Shown here piece after piece: positions 34,176-44,535 of a stretch of DNA of 64,000 bases. Each line of letters opens with the position of its first letter. Positions within the stretch are counted from its first letter, which is position 1. Made by a program: the position numbers and the translations under genes. The notes beneath the pieces are model-generated. The model ran no database searches. It was given only the letters and a program-made list of their open reading frames with translations, and was not told the origin of the DNA. Source of the DNA: CBDATB01 sp965199745 (GTDB taxonomy: Bacteria; Bacteroidota; Bacteroidia; Cytophagales; Flammeovirgaceae); contig CBDATB010000015.1 of assembly GCA_965199745.1 (NCBI GenBank), forward strand, positions 248,001 through 312,000, written 5' to 3'.

Positions 34176-36416
34176 TTATAATTTTATAAACTTACCCTGT
34201 AAAACAGATGTTGCGGTTTGAATCTTATAAAAATATAAACCCTTAGAGATAATTTTTTCTCCATAGCCAGTGCCATCCCACAAAACTCTGCAAACCCCTG
34301 CCTTCTGTGGCGTATGATAAAAAACCTTAATAATTTTTCCGTGTGTATCATAAACACTAACACTTACCGTTTTAGCTTGGCTCAGAGTATATTGAAAAGT
34401 AATTTGGCTATAAAAAGGATTAGGAAAAACTGATAATTTCTTTATATCAGAGGTTTCAGCGTCCGAGCCCGTCACTAAATTCTGACAAGTGCCAGGCATA
34501 TTGGCATCCATCCAGTCTAACCTGTTAGTTATCCAGTTTTTTAGCCAATCGACTTCTTCTCGGTAGGTGCTACCAAGAAATGAATTAGGCCATACATAAA
34601 TACCCAGTATGTCCCATCGTTGAAAGTTCCTTTGCTGAGCTGCATCTAGGGATTTTGCTAATGTGTCCACATAATCAGTCATGTACTTATTGCTTAAAAT
34701 ATCTTCTCTGATCATCTCCCACCTACATTTGAGTTGATTTCTGAAAGTTTCATCTTGCATCATCCTACTCCACCAGTACATATAACCCAAATTCGGACTA
34801 GATGATTCTCTATAAATCCAGCCGTCAACTCGCAAAGAAGGATCAAAATAATCGACATTACCATAGCCAAGATTAAAATCCCATATAGGTCCCATCGTCA
34901 GTTTGCCCCCTTTACTGTCTTTGTCTTTGTGCATATAAGTACTGAATCGGTAGCCATCAACATCTTTTGTAAGTTCAATAATAATGAAATAGTCGATAAA
35001 TGATTGTATATTAATGTAAGGTTTGTAGCCTGTAAGTTCATGGGCAAAATTGGGGCTAGTAAGTGCAGATTCAAAAGATAAAATAAAATCTTGTATGTAA
35101 TTACGCTGAACGCTCAGCAACTCATTTTGGTTAGGATCTTCGTGCTGAAAAAATATAGGACGGGCGTTCTGAAAAACCGGATGAGGTGTGGAGTACCAGC
35201 CCGACCCGTCGGGTTTATCTACTCTAAGAATATAACCCCCTGTTAAACCATCTCCTGAAATATCTTTTGTGGCTAACGTAGCAATATCTACACGGTTTTT
35301 ATCTATCTTTATTTTTTCCATCAGCACATATATTCCTTCATAAGAGCCATTGAGTATTAATTCACAATAGCGTGTTCTTGAGCTGTAGTTACCCATATTG
35401 CGATCTAGCTGAAAGGTAATTACATTTCGCATCAATGTTTTGTCGCTGTAAGGAGCATATAGTATCCAATCATTTTCTTCTGGCATACCCATGAGCGAAA
35501 CATTATTATTTTCCCCGAAGCTGTCCTGTGTTTCTAAACGGTAAGATTTTTTTTCAAACAGATCTAGCGAAGATTTTCCTCTGAGTTCAATAGCAATTCT
35601 TCCATCATAGCCATTAAAGCTATCTGTCGGACGATTGGTCGCACCATTACCATTGTCAATAACCCCCATGTGTGCCACAATACGAGGGTCGTCAGGAATA
35701 GCTTGATTGTTATTAGTATTGATAACAACAATAGGCAGAAAACTTGTAAAATTTACTGATACAGGTGCTTTGAACCATTCGGGTACGTTTCCATAATTGC
35801 TAGAACTGTCGTTAATACCCACAGAAAAATAAGCAGCCGAAGACAGGTCGGAAGAATTAAGACTCTCATTATGAACTTGTATTGCCAGTACGTTTTCACC
35901 TTGTTTCAAAAAATTTTTCAATACTGTTTTTTGAGTAATAAAACTTTCAGGTACTTCCCCTCGATATAAATGTGCCTCTCGCCAGTATAAGGCAGGCTCG
36001 TTGTGAGCGGGATGGTCTCCCGCCGTCCCAATATTGGCTCTAGCAATTTCAACGCCATTGATATAAGCAACAAAGGCATCATCAAAATCCATATGTAAGA
36101 TAGCTTGCTCAATTTTTGAAGTATCGGAAATCGTAAATCTTCTTCTCAGATAAACACTGAGTGTTTTGGGGATTTTAGTACGGTCATCGTCATCGCCATA
36201 GCCGAATCCACCCACTCCTTGTGTCCATTGGCTTTCATCGAACGACAAACTACGCCATTTTGGATTAGGTTCTAGAGTACCTACGAAATAGTACCAAGCA
36301 TCGTACGCATACACCACTGTTTCCCAGTGATCTATAAAACCTGTTTGTGCTTTTGCAGCAGTGGGGAAAATACAAACTAGAATAAGTAGTTGGAAAAAAT
36401 TCAATAATTTAAGCAT
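34176..36416 (-). CDS. CotH-kinase-family protein with T9SS sorting domain
   Basis: A 746-residue secreted protein. It has a signal peptide (to about residue 23), a galactose-binding-like beta domain (about 30-210), and then a CotH domain. The CotH marks are ELRGKSSLDLFEKKSYRLE, NDWILYAPYSDKTLMRNVI, YEGIYVLMEKIKIDKNRVDI and MGPIWDFNLGYGNVDY, which cover the kinase-like active site. The last 80 residues are a type A T9SS C-terminal domain (LSVFPNPFYSQITF ... KGLYFYKI). CotH proteins phosphorylate other surface or spore-coat proteins in Bacillus; here the target is unknown. Cargo of T9SS, likely cell-surface attached. Confidence 0.9.
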   Translation of the reverse strand: MLKLLNFFQLLILVCIFPTAAKAQTGFIDHWETVVYAYDAWYYFVGTLEPNPKWRSLSFDESQWTQGVGGFGYGDDDDRTKIPKTLSVYLRRRFTISDTSKIEQAILHMDFDDAFVAYINGVEIARANIGTAGDHPAHNEPALYWREAHLYRGEVPESFITQKTVLKNFLKQGENVLAIQVHNESLNSSDLSSAAYFSVGINDSSSNYGNVPEWFKAPVSVNFTSFLPIVVINTNNNQAIPDDPRIVAHMGVIDNGNGATNRPTDSFNGYDGRIAIELRGKSSLDLFEKKSYRLETQDSFGENNNVSLMGMPEENDWILYAPYSDKTLMRNVITFQLDRNMGNYSSRTRYCELILNGSYEGIYVLMEKIKIDKNRVDIATLATKDISGDGLTGGYILRVDKPDGSGWYSTPHPVFQNARPIFFQHEDPNQNELLSVQRNYIQDFILSFESALTSPNFAHELTGYKPYINIQSFIDYFIIIELTKDVDGYRFSTYMHKDKDSKGGKLTMGPIWDFNLGYGNVDYFDPSLRVDGWIYRESSSPNLGYMYWWSRMMQDETFRNQLKCRWEMIREDILSNKYMTDYVDTLAKSLDAAQQRNFQRWDILGIYVWPNSFLGSTYREEVDWLKNWITNRLDWMDANMPGTCQNLVTGSDAETSDIKKLSVFPNPFYSQITFQYTLSQAKTVSVSVYDTHGKIIKVFYHTPQKAGVCRVLWDGTGYGEKIISKGLYFYKIQTATSVLQGKFIKL

Positions 36417-36428
36417 GACGTCTCATTA

Positions 36429-38060
36429 TTATTGCTCCTCCATGAACGGGTATCTATAGTCAAGAGGAGGATTAAAGTTTTCTTTAAGTGTTCGTGAGTT
36501 GAGCCAGCGCAGCAGGTTAAGTTTTGCACCGGCTTTGTCATTGGTACCCGAAGCCCTTCCACCGCCAAAAGGCTGCTGCCCTACCACTGCACCAGTCGGT
36601 TTATCATTGATATAAAAATTGCCAGCAGCATTTTCTAGCTTCTGGCTTGCCAAGCTAATAGCGTAACGGTCTTGGGCAAAAACTGCACCTGTTAAAGCGT
36701 ATGGCGAGGTAGTATCTGCTAGGCTAAGTATCTCTTCAAAAGCTGCCTGCGAGTAAACGTAAACAGTAAGTACGGGGCCGAATATTTCTTCACACATAGT
36801 TGTGTACTTAGGATCGGCTACCTGAAAAATTGTTGGCTCTATGAAATAGCCTTTTGTAGCATCGTAATTACCACCTGCCACCAGTGTAACCCCTTTATCT
36901 TTTTTTGCCTGCTCGATGTAGGTAGTAATTTTTTTAAAAGACCGCTCATCAATCACGGCATTGATAAAATTGGTAAAATCTTCAGGGCTTCCCATTTTTA
37001 TGGTAGCCAAATCATCTAACAAATACCGCTTGACTTCTTCCCAGAGGCTACTGGGAATATAGGCCCGTGAAGCAGCCGAGCATTTTTGCCCTTGATATTC
37101 AAAAGCACCTCTCAACAAAGCAGTAGCTAATGCTCTTGCATGAGCAGAATGATGGGCAACAATAAAATCTTTACCGCCTGTTTCGCCTACAATACGCGGA
37201 TAAGATTTGTAATAATCGATATGTTGCCCGATGGTTTTCCATAGTTGTCGGAAAACGTTGGTGCTACCAGTAAAGTGTAAACCCGCAAAATCGGGATGTT
37301 TGAAAATAACTTCCCCGGCCTCAGGACCGTCTACATAGATCAAGTTAATTACACCTTCGGGCAAACCTGCCTCAATAAGCACTTGCATGACCACCTGTGC
37401 CGAGTAAATTTGCGTATAAGCCGGCTTCCAAACCACCGTATTGCCCATCATAGCAGGAGCACAGGACAAATTGGCAGCTATAGCCGTAAAATTGAAGGGA
37501 GTAATAGCGAAGACAAAACCCTCAAGTGGTCTTTGCTCTAACCTATTCCAAATTAAAGGTGCTGACTCAGGTTGCTCGGCATAGATCTCACTCATATACC
37601 GTACGTTAAATCTGAGAAAGTCTACCAACTCACAAGCAGCGTCTAGCTCTGCCTGAAAGATATTTTTTGATTGAGTGAGCATAGTGGCCGAATTTATTTT
37701 TGCTCGATAAGGTCCGGCAATTAAATCAGCTGCTTTCAAAAAGACTGCTGCCCGGTGTTCCCATGGAAGGGCTGCCCATCGCGCCTTAGCAGCTAAAGCA
37801 GCATCAATAGCCTGCTGAACGTGTGCCCGGTTTCCTTGATGAAAATACCCTAATAAATGCTTGTGGTTATGAGGGGGATGAATCGTACTTTTTTGGGTGG
37901 TACGAACTTCTCTTCCACCTATATACATAGGTATGTCCGCTTTTTGTGCAAGCATTTTATTGAACATTGCTTTAGTAGCTTTTTTTTCGGGAGAACCAGA
38001 CCGATAGCCTAACACCGGCTCATTAATGGCAGGTGGTACTTGAAAGAATCCTTTTGACAT
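36429..38060 (-). CDS. pruA: L-glutamate gamma-semialdehyde (1-pyrroline-5-carboxylate) dehydrogenase
   Basis: PruA oxidises glutamate semialdehyde from proline breakdown to glutamate using NAD. The 543-residue ALDH has the catalytic Cys in YQGQKCSAASRAYIP and the general base Glu in IVGETGGKDFIVAH. The opening NEPVLGYRSGSPEK and the loop KPTGAVVGQQPFGGGRASGTNDKAGAKLNLLRWL are typical of the P5C dehydrogenase branch. Standalone, not fused to proline dehydrogenase, as is usual in Bacteroidota. The next gene downstream on the strand is the CotH gene (12 bp), but functional coupling is unlikely. Proline dehydrogenase is not in this window. Confidence 0.95.
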   Translation of the reverse strand: MSKGFFQVPPAINEPVLGYRSGSPEKKATKAMFNKMLAQKADIPMYIGGREVRTTQKSTIHPPHNHKHLLGYFHQGNRAHVQQAIDAALAAKARWAALPWEHRAAVFLKAADLIAGPYRAKINSATMLTQSKNIFQAELDAACELVDFLRFNVRYMSEIYAEQPESAPLIWNRLEQRPLEGFVFAITPFNFTAIAANLSCAPAMMGNTVVWKPAYTQIYSAQVVMQVLIEAGLPEGVINLIYVDGPEAGEVIFKHPDFAGLHFTGSTNVFRQLWKTIGQHIDYYKSYPRIVGETGGKDFIVAHHSAHARALATALLRGAFEYQGQKCSAASRAYIPSSLWEEVKRYLLDDLATIKMGSPEDFTNFINAVIDERSFKKITTYIEQAKKDKGVTLVAGGNYDATKGYFIEPTIFQVADPKYTTMCEEIFGPVLTVYVYSQAAFEEILSLADTTSPYALTGAVFAQDRYAISLASQKLENAAGNFYINDKPTGAVVGQQPFGGGRASGTNDKAGAKLNLLRWLNSRTLKENFNPPLDYRYPFMEEQ

Positions 38061-38082
38061 GTTATTTTTGGTATTTATGAAT

Positions 38083-38113
38083 GTGAACTACCTGAAGATT
38101 AAAAATTTTTGGG
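38083..38113. repeat. Degenerate copy of the end of the 49.4-kb palindromic element
   Basis: GTGAACTACC at 38083-38092, followed by an A/T stretch ending AAAAATTTTTGGG, resembles the left end of the element at 49354. On the reverse strand the pattern CCCAAAAAT-TTTA...GGTAGTTCAC lines up with its right end. The first ten bases are identical and the rest is diverged. No second end is visible nearby, so this would be a solo or decayed terminus. It lies just upstream of pruA. The rest of the gap to pgi (38114-38332) holds no gene. Confidence 0.35.
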
Positions 38114-38332
38114 CTTAGTACTTCTCAACCTTTTGCTGATGAGTTTTTATTTCTTGTATCGATGAGTGCAAAAATATATAAAAATTGCAGAGACTTGCGA
38201 GTTTTGTAGCATATTTTGCAGACGTATCATAAAACCAAACTACTATTTGGTGATGTTAGGTATTTTTTTCAATATTTGCCCTACAGATACTTTTATCAAT
38301 TTTGAAGAAAAACCTTACGAACTGTTGAGCCT

Positions 38333-39988
38333 ATGCTACAAAATATTAATGCCGCCCAGACCAAATCATGGAAGGTGCTTGAAAAGCATTTTAGTGCTAT
38401 GAAAAACGTGCAAATAAGGGATTTATTTAAAACTGATGCACATCGTTTTGAGCGTTTCCATATCCGTTTTGAAGAAATACTTGTCGATTATTCTAAACAT
38501 ATACTTAGCTCAGAAACGCTTCGTCTTTTGTTGGGCTTATGTGAAGAAATTCAACTGAAGGATGCTATCACAAAACTTTTTGAAGGTGAAAAAATCAATG
38601 AAACTGAAAACAGATCTGTTTTACATGTGGCATTAAGAAACCAAAGTAATACCCCCATTTATGCAGACGGACAAAATGTAATGCCCGCTGTTCATGCCGT
38701 GTTGGCACAAATGAAAGATTTTTCTGAATCCATTATTAGCGGCACATGGAAAGGTTATACTGATAAAGCCATAACAGATATTGTCAATATAGGTATTGGC
38801 GGCTCAGATTTAGGCCCTTTGATGGTTACTGAAGCGTTATATCCATATAAAAAGGATAATATTCAGGTGCATTTCGTGTCTAATATTGACAGTGCGCACA
38901 TCACTAATACACTGAGTCGGGTCAATCCTGAAACAACTTTGTTTATGATCGCTTCTAAAACTTTTACCACGCAAGAAACTATGACTAACGCCTATACGGC
39001 ACGTGAGTGGTTTCTTGAGCGAGGTGCAAAAAAACAGGATATAAAAAAGCACTTTGTAGCGATTTCTACTAATGAGCAAGGCGTGCAGGCTTTTGGTATT
39101 GATATAAGAAATATGTTTGTTTTCTGGGATTGGGTAGGTGGTAGATATTCACTCTGGTCAGCTATTGGGCTTTCGATAGCTTGCACTATCGGCTTTGAAC
39201 ATTTTACCGAGTTACTGGCAGGAGCACATGCAATGGATAAGCATTTCAATGAAGCATCTTTCGAGCGGAATATTCCGGTCATACTTGCCTTGATTGGTGT
39301 TTGGTACAATAATTTTTTTAAAGCAGAAACAGAAGCAGTTTTGCCTTACAGCCAACACATGCACCGTTTTGCTGCTTATTTTCAGCAGGGCAATATGGAA
39401 AGTAACGGAAAATGCGTAGACAGGGCTGGCAAAAAAGTAACTTACCAAACAGGGCCGATTATTTGGGGTGAACCCGGCACCAACGGGCAACACGCTTTTT
39501 ACCAACTCATCCATCAGGGTACTAAGCTAATCCCATGCGATTTTTTGGCAGCAGCTCGTAGCCCTTATCAAAGAGCAGATCATCAGGAGAAATTGCTGGC
39601 TAACTTCTTTGCCCAAACCGAAGCACTGATGATGGGAAAATCTGAAGAACAAATACGGCAAGAACTACAAATGGCGGGCAAAACACCGCAACAGATCGAT
39701 AAATTATTACCTTTTAAACAGTTTGACGGTAATAAGCCTTCCAGTAGTATTTTATTTAAATCGCTCACTCCTCGCACATTGGGCAGTTTGATAGCACTAT
39801 ATGAACACAAAATTTTTGTGCAGGGCATTATTTGGAACATCTTTAGTTTCGATCAGTGGGGTGTTGAGCTAGGTAAGCAACTAGCCAATAAGATATTGCC
39901 CGAATTAAAAAACGACCAGATTATTAGCAGGCACGACAGCTCAACCAACGGTTTGATCAACGCCTATAAAAAAATGAAAAAGCATTAA
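38333..39988 (+). CDS. pgi: Glucose-6-phosphate isomerase
   Basis: Pgi interconverts glucose-6-phosphate and fructose-6-phosphate. The SIS-fold enzyme is 551 residues, within the usual range. Both signatures are present: the sugar-phosphate loop [21 protein letters not shown], and the C-terminal block [22 protein letters not shown] containing the catalytic Glu/His. The ring-opening His and catalytic Lys region, [17 protein letters not shown], is near the end. The start ATG at 38333 gives [16 protein letters not shown], the normal opening. It converges on the TPR gene with a 10-bp gap. Confidence 0.97.
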   Translation: MLQNINAAQTKSWKVLEKHFSAMKNVQIRDLFKTDAHRFERFHIRFEEILVDYSKHILSSETLRLLLGLCEEIQLKDAITKLFEGEKINETENRSVLHVALRNQSNTPIYADGQNVMPAVHAVLAQMKDFSESIISGTWKGYTDKAITDIVNIGIGGSDLGPLMVTEALYPYKKDNIQVHFVSNIDSAHITNTLSRVNPETTLFMIASKTFTTQETMTNAYTAREWFLERGAKKQDIKKHFVAISTNEQGVQAFGIDIRNMFVFWDWVGGRYSLWSAIGLSIACTIGFEHFTELLAGAHAMDKHFNEASFERNIPVILALIGVWYNNFFKAETEAVLPYSQHMHRFAAYFQQGNMESNGKCVDRAGKKVTYQTGPIIWGEPGTNGQHAFYQLIHQGTKLIPCDFLAAARSPYQRADHQEKLLANFFAQTEALMMGKSEEQIRQELQMAGKTPQQIDKLLPFKQFDGNKPSSSILFKSLTPRTLGSLIALYEHKIFVQGIIWNIFSFDQWGVELGKQLANKILPELKNDQIISRHDSSTNGLINAYKKMKKH

Positions 39989-39998
39989 AAAAACAATA

Positions 39999-41756
39999 TT
40001 AGTCTATCAGATCTTCCATTTGTATTTTCTTTTTCAATAAGTCAGGGTTTTCACTACCGCCCTGCTCGAGTGCTTTCTGCCAAGCTCGGATTGCTTCTTC
40101 TTTTTGTCCTAACTTAAAAAGTACGTCTCCGTAGTGTTCAGTGATAGTACCATTTTCAGCAGTTTTGGCTGCTTTTTCTAGTGGTATTTTAGCTGTCTCA
40201 AATTCTTGATTTACATAGAGTACCCAGCCATACGTGTCGAGGTAGGTAGCATTTTTGGGAGCTAGGCTAATGAGCTTTTTAGACATTTTCTTGGCTTTCT
40301 CAAGCTTTTCTTTTCTAAGCGACAGAAAATAACTGTAATTATTAAGTACACGTACATTATTGGGGTCAGCGGAAAGGACTGCCTCAAAAGCATCATCGGA
40401 TTTGCTGTATTCTTCTAGGTAGTGGTATACATCGCCCAATTGTGCATTGAAGTCATTTTCCATAATAGAGCCGCCGCTGAGCGACTTGCCCTGTTCAAGT
40501 AGCACTTTTGCCTTTTTGTGGCTCTTGTCAATATAGTGGGCAGAGCCTGCATAAAAATATAATTCTGCTTGATTGGGGAAGTATTCTAGTGCTGCTTCGG
40601 CATGGACAATGATGCTATCTGTGTTGTTGAGTGTCCAGTCTATTTGAATAATTTGTTTCCAAAGGCTAAAATCATCTCGATTTAATTGCACTGTTTTTAA
40701 ATAATATGTCCTTGCCTCTTCGAGCCATATTTTACCAAGCAGAAAATCGGCAAAAACTCTATTGAGCCGAGGGGATTCTGGATGGATGTCAATCATTTTT
40801 CTAATCAGAGAAGTTACTTTTTCCGTGTCCAAGCTTTGATTGAGAAAATCGAAAAGCAGTTTTTTCTTTTCATTGAAAGCTATATCTTCGTTGACCAATA
40901 TTTTCTCTACTGCTTTTAGGTAAGCGTCTTTTTCTCCCTTTTTCTTCAGAATTTCTGCTTCCAATAAAAGTGCTTCCAAAGCCGTGGAGGCGTATGATTT
41001 CAATTTGTTTAAAACAATTACTGCATAAGCTAATTGATCTTTTGCCAGTAGATTTTTAGCTAAAACCAGGGCATATTCAGTATTTATCTCATGATTTTTA
41101 CTAAATTTTTTCCATTCTTCTAGTGCTTTTGCCGGTTTGTTAATGGTAAGATATATTTTTTGTTTTTCTATATTAGAAACTTCGCTAACACCAAATTTAT
41201 CTTCTGCCGCATTCAACACTTCAATAGCTTGTTCGTACTTATTTGTATTTTTGCAAATACTTACCATGTACAAAAAGTCTTCCTCGCTGCTTTGCGGATC
41301 TTCAACAATATCTTCATAAACTTGAATGGCTTTGGTAAAATATTTTTTTCTTCCATACAGTTGGGCGAGTAATAGTTTGTAGTGGATGTTACTATTATCT
41401 AGGGCTACCGCTCGCTCGGCATACTGTATTGCTTTGTCAAATTTTGTTGAGTGCATATAGCTGTTAGCTATATAAAACTTAATAGCCGCCTCAGAAGGAT
41501 TTATTATTTCGGCTACCAAAAAGCTTTTTAATGCTTCTTCGTAATCTTTAAGTATATAATGTTTTATTCCTCCAATAAACAGTAATTTTGCTTCTTGTTT
41601 TTCCTCATAAGATAGCGACTTGTGGCTGGTGTTTTTTGTATAGGTTACCCGAGATTTTTTTTTCTTTTTCTTATCCTTTTTCTGTGCAAAAGAAACATCT
41701 ACTACCAACAAACTAATGATGCAAAAAACTAAGATGTATTTTAAAAATGTCGGCAT
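39999..41756 (-). CDS. Periplasmic TPR-repeat protein
   Basis: A 585-residue protein with a signal peptide (cleavage near SFAQK) followed by a basic patch KKDKKKKKKSR and then about ten TPR units. Clear ones are IKHYILKDYEEALKSFLVAEIINP, AIQYAERAVALDNSNIHYKLL, and EYSKSDDAFEAVLSADPNNVRVLNNYSYFLS, the last continuing into ATYLDTYGWVLYV, a pattern common in Bacteroidota TPR lipoproteins and secreted forms. It is a scaffold for protein contacts; partners are unknown. In other Bacteroidota such proteins sit near LPS/lipoprotein genes, but here its neighbours are pgi and prmC. Confidence 0.78.
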   Translation of the reverse strand: MPTFLKYILVFCIISLLVVDVSFAQKKDKKKKKKSRVTYTKNTSHKSLSYEEKQEAKLLFIGGIKHYILKDYEEALKSFLVAEIINPSEAAIKFYIANSYMHSTKFDKAIQYAERAVALDNSNIHYKLLLAQLYGRKKYFTKAIQVYEDIVEDPQSSEEDFLYMVSICKNTNKYEQAIEVLNAAEDKFGVSEVSNIEKQKIYLTINKPAKALEEWKKFSKNHEINTEYALVLAKNLLAKDQLAYAVIVLNKLKSYASTALEALLLEAEILKKKGEKDAYLKAVEKILVNEDIAFNEKKKLLFDFLNQSLDTEKVTSLIRKMIDIHPESPRLNRVFADFLLGKIWLEEARTYYLKTVQLNRDDFSLWKQIIQIDWTLNNTDSIIVHAEAALEYFPNQAELYFYAGSAHYIDKSHKKAKVLLEQGKSLSGGSIMENDFNAQLGDVYHYLEEYSKSDDAFEAVLSADPNNVRVLNNYSYFLSLRKEKLEKAKKMSKKLISLAPKNATYLDTYGWVLYVNQEFETAKIPLEKAAKTAENGTITEHYGDVLFKLGQKEEAIRAWQKALEQGGSENPDLLKKKIQMEDLID

Positions 41757-41839
41757 GGGATTAATTATTTACCAGGTCTCAATATATGGAGTATTGTTAT
41801 TTCTTAAACTCATAAATATTAAAGTTGTTCCAAACTTTA

Positions 41840-42706
41840 TTAACGATTAATCGTCATTATTCTTTCTTTATTAGCCATATCACGGATGATTTTTATTGCT
41901 GAGAAGCCCATTTTTTTGAAAACCTTACGGGTTTGCTGCGCAAATTGCTCGTTGGTTTCGAGATATATTTTGCCACCTGTAACTAATTTGCTTTTTGCTA
42001 GTTTGCCAATCTGATGGTAAAATACGAGTGGTTGTTCCTCCGTTACAAATAAAGCAAGAGCAGGCTCAAAGTTTAAGACATTTTTTTGCATCAGCGGCTT
42101 TTCTGCCTGGCTTACGTAAGGAGGGTTGCTAACGATTATATCAAATTGGGGTAAATAACCTAAGCTATCTTTTAAAATATCGGCTCGTATATAATAGATG
42201 TTCGCCCGGTAGACAGCGGCATTTTTTCGTGCAACACTTAATGCCTCAGCACTGATATCTAGAGCAAAAACCTTACTGTCTTTTAAATGCAATGCCAAAC
42301 TAACGGCGATGCAACCACTCCCTGTGCCGATATCCAAAATTTTTAAAGACCGTACATGCATATTTTCTCGAATAACCAAATCCACGAGCTCCTCTGTCTC
42401 TGGTCTGGGAATAAGTACATGAGTATCAACATAATACTCACGGCGATAAAACCAAGTACTTGCTAAAATATATTGGATAGGCTCGTGTGTTAGCAGACGT
42501 TGGATAATATCGTTGATTTTTGCTGCCACTGTTGCACTTACATAGACTTCAAAATTAGCTAAGATTTGGGTGCAGTTAATGTTTAAATTTTTTTCCAATA
42601 ACATTATAGTTATTTGTCGGGACTCTCTTGGCTCACAAATATGTCTAATTTTATTTTCAATATAGTTGAGTAACTCCAGCGTACAGTATTTTCTTTTATC
42701 AACCAT
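41840..42706 (-). CDS. prmC: Release factor glutamine methyltransferase
   Basis: PrmC methylates the GGQ glutamine of peptide chain release factors RF1 and RF2. The N-terminal helical domain binds the factor. Then come IPRPETEELVDLVI, SAM motif I LDIGTGSGCIAVSLAL, and the catalytic NPPY in IIVSNPPYVSQAEKPL, which contacts the glutamine amide. At 288 residues it is normal in size. The gene lies 83 bp upstream of the TPR gene on the same strand and may be co-transcribed with it. Beyond its start is the second FGE relic. Confidence 0.95.
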   Translation of the reverse strand: MVDKRKYCTLELLNYIENKIRHICEPRESRQITIMLLEKNLNINCTQILANFEVYVSATVAAKINDIIQRLLTHEPIQYILASTWFYRREYYVDTHVLIPRPETEELVDLVIRENMHVRSLKILDIGTGSGCIAVSLALHLKDSKVFALDISAEALSVARKNAAVYRANIYYIRADILKDSLGYLPQFDIIVSNPPYVSQAEKPLMQKNVLNFEPALALFVTEEQPLVFYHQIGKLAKSKLVTGGKIYLETNEQFAQQTRKVFKKMGFSAIKIIRDMANKERIMTINR

Positions 42707-42788
42707 AATTAATTAGACTTTATGAACGGGCTTTATATTATAGGTCAAAATTGTAGCTCAAGAGCCAAAGATGAATAACCGCTCTGAA

Positions 42789-42970
42789 CTAAGGAATGGC
42801 TAACCGAAAGCCAATGATGCCGCTGCTAATAGAGGGGTACTGCTGCTGCGACTAGCAGCACGCACATTCCCAGCAATGAATTCCCAGCGACCACCTACTT
42901 AGAAGCTACCGCCCGATATGCTTATCATTTGAGGATTGAAACGAATCTCATTAACAAATATTTTTTTCAT
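42789..42970 (-). pseudogene. Second FGE-sulfatase relic, internally deleted
   Basis: From an ATG at 42968-42970 the minus strand reads MKKIFVNEIRFNPQMISISGGSF and then a stop; this resembles the first conserved strand of FGE proteins (EMVxVEGGxF). The same frame runs on as GGRWEFIAGNVRAASRSSSTP, which fits the C-terminal RGGSWxxNAxNxRAAxRxxxTP block. A one-base shift then gives SSGIIGFRLAIP and a stop, matching the family end IGFRLA. The central HPV, RLP and WEYAARG parts are missing, so the two ends were joined by a large internal deletion. The rest of the gap to pepP (42971-43236) shows no gene. Confidence 0.7.
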
Positions 42971-43236
42971 AATTCAAACCCTATTTTTATCGTATCAAGC
43001 AAAATTATTTTAATATTATTTACCTCCTGAAGGTTTTAGGGATGGAAAACGCACGAAATTAGTTAAATATTTAAAAAACAGTTATCTTAAAAAAAATTCT
43101 TTATTGCCTTTTCGGTGCGTTTCAATATTACAGATTGGGAAGTACTAACAAATAGTATTACCTTAGCGAGCATCTTTATGAGGGTGCTAACTAATTTTAA
43201 ATAGAAACAAATGATAATTACCAAAATTATATACCG

Positions 43237-44535
43237 ATGAAATATGAACCTATTGACAGCCAGATTTTTATTGAAAACAGAAAGCGTCTTTATCAGCAGC
43301 TAAAGCCTCAAGCTATTGCCGTATGCAACGCTAATGATATCATGCCTACCAGTGCCGATGGCACTATGCCCTTTCGGCAACATTCAGATATTTTTTATCT
43401 CAGCGGTATTGACCAAGAGGAATCCATTTTGCTAATGTATCCCGATAGCCCAGCAGAAAAACACCGTGAAATATTATTTCTAAAAGAAACAAATGAAAAA
43501 ACAGCTATTTGGGAAGGTGCTAAACTAACTAAAAACGAGGCACAGGCAGTGTCGGGTATTCAAACGGTTTATTGGTTAGATGCGTTTGAAAGTGTATTTA
43601 GTGAATTAGCCTTTCGAGCAGAAAAAATCTATTTGAATACTAATGAACACTTGCGCAACAGCAACCCAGTAGAAACGCGCGACAAGCGTTTTCTCAGGTG
43701 GTGTATGGAGCAATACCCGTTACATCGTTACGAAAGACTTGCGCCAATTATGCACCACTTGCGCGCAATAAAATCATCAACCGAAGTTGCTTTAATCCAA
43801 CAGGCATGTGATATTACTGAAAAAGCCTTCAGAAGAGTTTTGAAATTTGTACAACCCGGAGTTTGGGAATATGCAATAGAAGCGGAAATATTTCATGAAT
43901 TTATTCGCAACCGCTCCAGAGGTCCTGCCTATGATTCTATCATTGCTTCGGGGCTTGATAGTTGTGTGCTACACTATATAAAGAATAATAAACAATGCCA
44001 AAGTGGCGACGTCTTACTTATGGACTTTGGTGCAGAATATGCCAACTACTGTGCCGATTTAACACGCACTATTCCCGTCAGTGGTAAATTTACTGCAAGA
44101 CAGCGAGATGTGTATAATGCTGTGTTAAACGTACAAAAAGCCGCTATCAATATGCTGCGTCCGGGCAATACTTTAGAAGAGTATCACCAAGAGGTAGGTA
44201 AAATAATGGAAGGCAAGTTAATTGATCTGGGTTTGCTCAATAAAAAAGATGTAGCAAAACAAGATGCTAACACACCTTTATACAGCAAATATTTCATGCA
44301 CGGTACTTCACACCACTTAGGATTAAACGTACACGATTATGGGCAAGATATGTACCGCCCTTTCGAGGCAGACATGGTGTTTACCTGCGAACCGGGAATC
44401 TATATTCGCGAAGAATCTTTAGGCGTAAGAATAGAAAATGATATATTAGTAACAAACAGCCAACCTATTGACCTAATGAAAAATATTCCCGTAGAAGCAG
44501 AAGAAATTGAAGAATGCATGAATGCTGGTAAATGA
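43237..44535 (+). CDS. pepP: Xaa-Pro aminopeptidase (aminopeptidase P)
   Basis: This M24 metallopeptidase removes an N-terminal residue that precedes proline. The N-terminal creatinase-like domain (about residues 1-170) is followed by the pita-bread catalytic domain. The dinuclear metal ligands are seen as LMDFGAEYANYCADLTRTIPVSG (two Asp), HGTSHHLGLNVHDYG (His), FTCEPGIYI (Glu) and VRIENDILVT (Glu). The length of 432 residues is usual. A signal peptide is absent, so it is cytoplasmic. The start at 43237 gives MKYEPIDSQIFIENR, the family opening. Confidence 0.95.
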   Translation: MKYEPIDSQIFIENRKRLYQQLKPQAIAVCNANDIMPTSADGTMPFRQHSDIFYLSGIDQEESILLMYPDSPAEKHREILFLKETNEKTAIWEGAKLTKNEAQAVSGIQTVYWLDAFESVFSELAFRAEKIYLNTNEHLRNSNPVETRDKRFLRWCMEQYPLHRYERLAPIMHHLRAIKSSTEVALIQQACDITEKAFRRVLKFVQPGVWEYAIEAEIFHEFIRNRSRGPAYDSIIASGLDSCVLHYIKNNKQCQSGDVLLMDFGAEYANYCADLTRTIPVSGKFTARQRDVYNAVLNVQKAAINMLRPGNTLEEYHQEVGKIMEGKLIDLGLLNKKDVAKQDANTPLYSKYFMHGTSHHLGLNVHDYGQDMYRPFEADMVFTCEPGIYIREESLGVRIENDILVTNSQPIDLMKNIPVEAEEIEECMNAGK

